This document shows, piece after piece, positions 60,326 to 61,254 of a stretch of 61,254 bases of DNA. How positions within the stretch are numbered: position 1 is the first letter of the stretch; the number at the start of each line of letters is the position of its first letter. The notes under the pieces were generated by a model. That model had not been told where the DNA came from, searched no databases, and saw nothing but the letters and a program-made list of their open reading frames with translations. The translations under genes and the position numbers were made by a program. This DNA is from Gammaproteobacteria bacterium (lineage in GTDB: Bacteria; Pseudomonadota; Gammaproteobacteria; Steroidobacterales; UBA11654), in contig JAQWQE010000010.1 in the NCBI GenBank assembly GCA_029244925.1, forward strand, positions 1 to 61,254, in the 5' to 3' direction.

Positions 60326-61254
60326 ATGCCATCCAACGGAAGAAAAAGAAAAAGAGGCTCAGGCCACAAAAAAGAGTTTAGAGATAGAGCTGCAACATTT
60401 ACATCTGAAGATGTAATTTCTAAGTCAGAACTAGAAGGCGATGATGTATTGAGCTTGCCTGATCTTCGGACAAAATCAATTACAGAGATTCAAAAAACAG
60501 CACAAGAAATGGGTGTTGAAAATATATCCAGAGCAAGAAGGCAGGATATCACCTTTTCAATTCTTAAAGCTCATGCCGCTGAAGATAAGAGAATCTTTGG
60601 TGAAGGTGTGCTAGAAGTATTGCAAGATGGTTTTGGCTTCCTAAGGTCTGCTGATACCTCCTACATTGCAGGTCCAGATGATGTTTATGTTTCACCTACA
60701 CAAATTAGAAAGTTCAACCTAAGGAATGGAGACACCGTTTCAGGATCAGTGAGGCCCCCGAAAGACAATGAGCGCTATTTCGCACTATTAAAGGTTTCGG
60801 AAATTAACTTTGAGGATCCGGAGAATGTAAGAACAAAAGCACTATTTGAAAACCTTACTCCCTATTTTCCAGAAGAAAGATTTCAACTCGAACAGGGCAC
60901 AGGGAGCATAGAGGATTTGACTGCAAGGATCATAGACTTAGCATCACCAATCGGAAAAGGACAAAGAGGCTTAATTGTTTCTCCTCCCAAAGCTGGCAAG
61001 ACAATCCTTCTTCAGAACATAGCATCATCGATCACGGCAAACTATCCAGAAGCACACTTAATTGTTTTACTGATAGATGAAAGACCAGAAGAAGTCACCG
61101 ACATGATAAGGACGGTTAGAGGTGAAGTTGTTTCAAGTACATTTGATGAACCCGCATCTAGGCATGTTCAAGTTGCAGATATGGTTTTAGAAAAAGCAAA
61201 AAGACTTTCAGAACATAAAAAAGATGTAGTTATTCTCCTAGATTCAATTACAAG
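60326..61254 (+). CDS. rho: Transcription termination factor Rho (partial, 3' end cut)
   Basis: The frame runs from ATG 60326 to the window end (309 codons). It includes the RNA-binding cold-shock-like domain ([35 protein letters not shown]), the Walker A loop [28 protein letters not shown] and the start of Walker [10 protein letters not shown]. Relative to E. coli Rho there are about 41 extra N-terminal residues, starting with a basic [20 protein letters not shown]. An in-frame TTG at 60449, behind AGAAGG, would start at the position matching the E. coli N-terminus, so the true start is uncertain. Confidence 0.95.
   Translation, partial: MPSNGRKRKRGSGHKKEFRDRAATFTSEDVISKSELEGDDVLSLPDLRTKSITEIQKTAQEMGVENISRARRQDITFSILKAHAAEDKRIFGEGVLEVLQDGFGFLRSADTSYIAGPDDVYVSPTQIRKFNLRNGDTVSGSVRPPKDNERYFALLKVSEINFEDPENVRTKALFENLTPYFPEERFQLEQGTGSIEDLTARIIDLASPIGKGQRGLIVSPPKAGKTILLQNIASSITANYPEAHLIVLLIDERPEEVTDMIRTVRGEVVSSTFDEPASRHVQVADMVLEKAKRLSEHKKDVVILLDSIT

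Noticed and set aside
1-61254. Insertion sequences, tRNA/rRNA genes, phage genes or integrase sites
   Set aside because: I found no transposase or integrase motifs, no tRNA-like cloverleaf and no rRNA segments while reading the window, so none is reported.

Overview
The window is a 61 kb stretch of AT-rich bacterial DNA. It is almost entirely a cell-surface polysaccharide locus, bounded on the right by the housekeeping pair trxA-rho. The gene set (rfaH-type antiterminator, trxA-rho adjacency, proteobacterial gshA, YjbH/GfcD and GfcA/YjbE-like proteins, WecA, CysQ) points to a gammaproteobacterium. The low GC and compact operons with frequent TTG starts would fit a streamlined marine lineage such as SAR86, but that placement is an inference from composition and gene order only.

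Layout. (1) 1-9.3 kb: a clipped exported protein on the minus strand, an unrecognised 196-aa protein, a Thr-rich GfcA/YjbE-like secreted protein, a YjbH outer-membrane protein, gshA, a 951-aa multi-SLBB Wza-like exporter and an RfaH paralogue of NusG. (2) 9.3-9.47 kb: a control region with a sigma70-like promoter, two GTTCA/TGAAC palindromes, a hairpin and an ops core (GCGGTAGC) just before the first gene of a 38-kb unidirectional gene run. (3) 9.5-47.2 kb: EPS-associated MarR regulator, Wzz-like protein, TviB/TviC uronate pathway, ABC flippase, a nonulosonate/heptose-like cassette (14.9-23.2 kb), AsnB amidotransferase, EpsG-type polymerase, a WreQ/WreV/WreU-like initiation module, then glycosyltransferases, methyltransferases, a sulfotransferase, epimerases and an aminotransferase, ending with rmlB-X-rmlA-rmlC-rmlD and an intrinsic terminator that overlaps the rmlD stop codon. 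(4) 47.3-58.6 kb: a glycosyltransferase, a three-gene minus-strand island (GT4, second AsnB, methyltransferase), a second ABC flippase, gmd-fcl for GDP-fucose, a cytidylyltransferase-cupin fusion and wecA. (5) 58.6-61.25 kb: cysQ (minus), a 569-bp gap carrying a decayed thioredoxin copy, trxA, and rho (cut by the window end).

How it works together. RfaH, encoded immediately upstream, probably loads at the ops site and carries RNA polymerase through the long operon. Nucleotide sugars supplied would be UDP-GlcNAcA/GalNAcA (possibly amidated by AsnB), an acidic CMP-activated ulosonate, UDP-QuiNAc-like sugar, dTDP-rhamnose (possibly 6-deoxytalose) and GDP-fucose. Initiation could use either the WcaJ/WreU-type transferase or WecA. 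Two PglK/MsbA-like ABC transporters, and no visible MOP-type Wzx, would flip lipid-linked units; the EpsG-type protein would polymerise, the Wzz-like protein set length, and the SLBB exporter plus YjbH act at the outer membrane. CysQ would clear the PAP left by the sulfotransferase.

Best candidates for something new: the higher-sugar cassette combining a CBS-GHMP kinase, a phosphoheptose-isomerase-like SIS protein and a NeuB-TIM-barrel fusion but with no aminotransferase or acyltransferase; the cytidylyltransferase-cupin fusion; and the palindrome-hairpin-ops control region.
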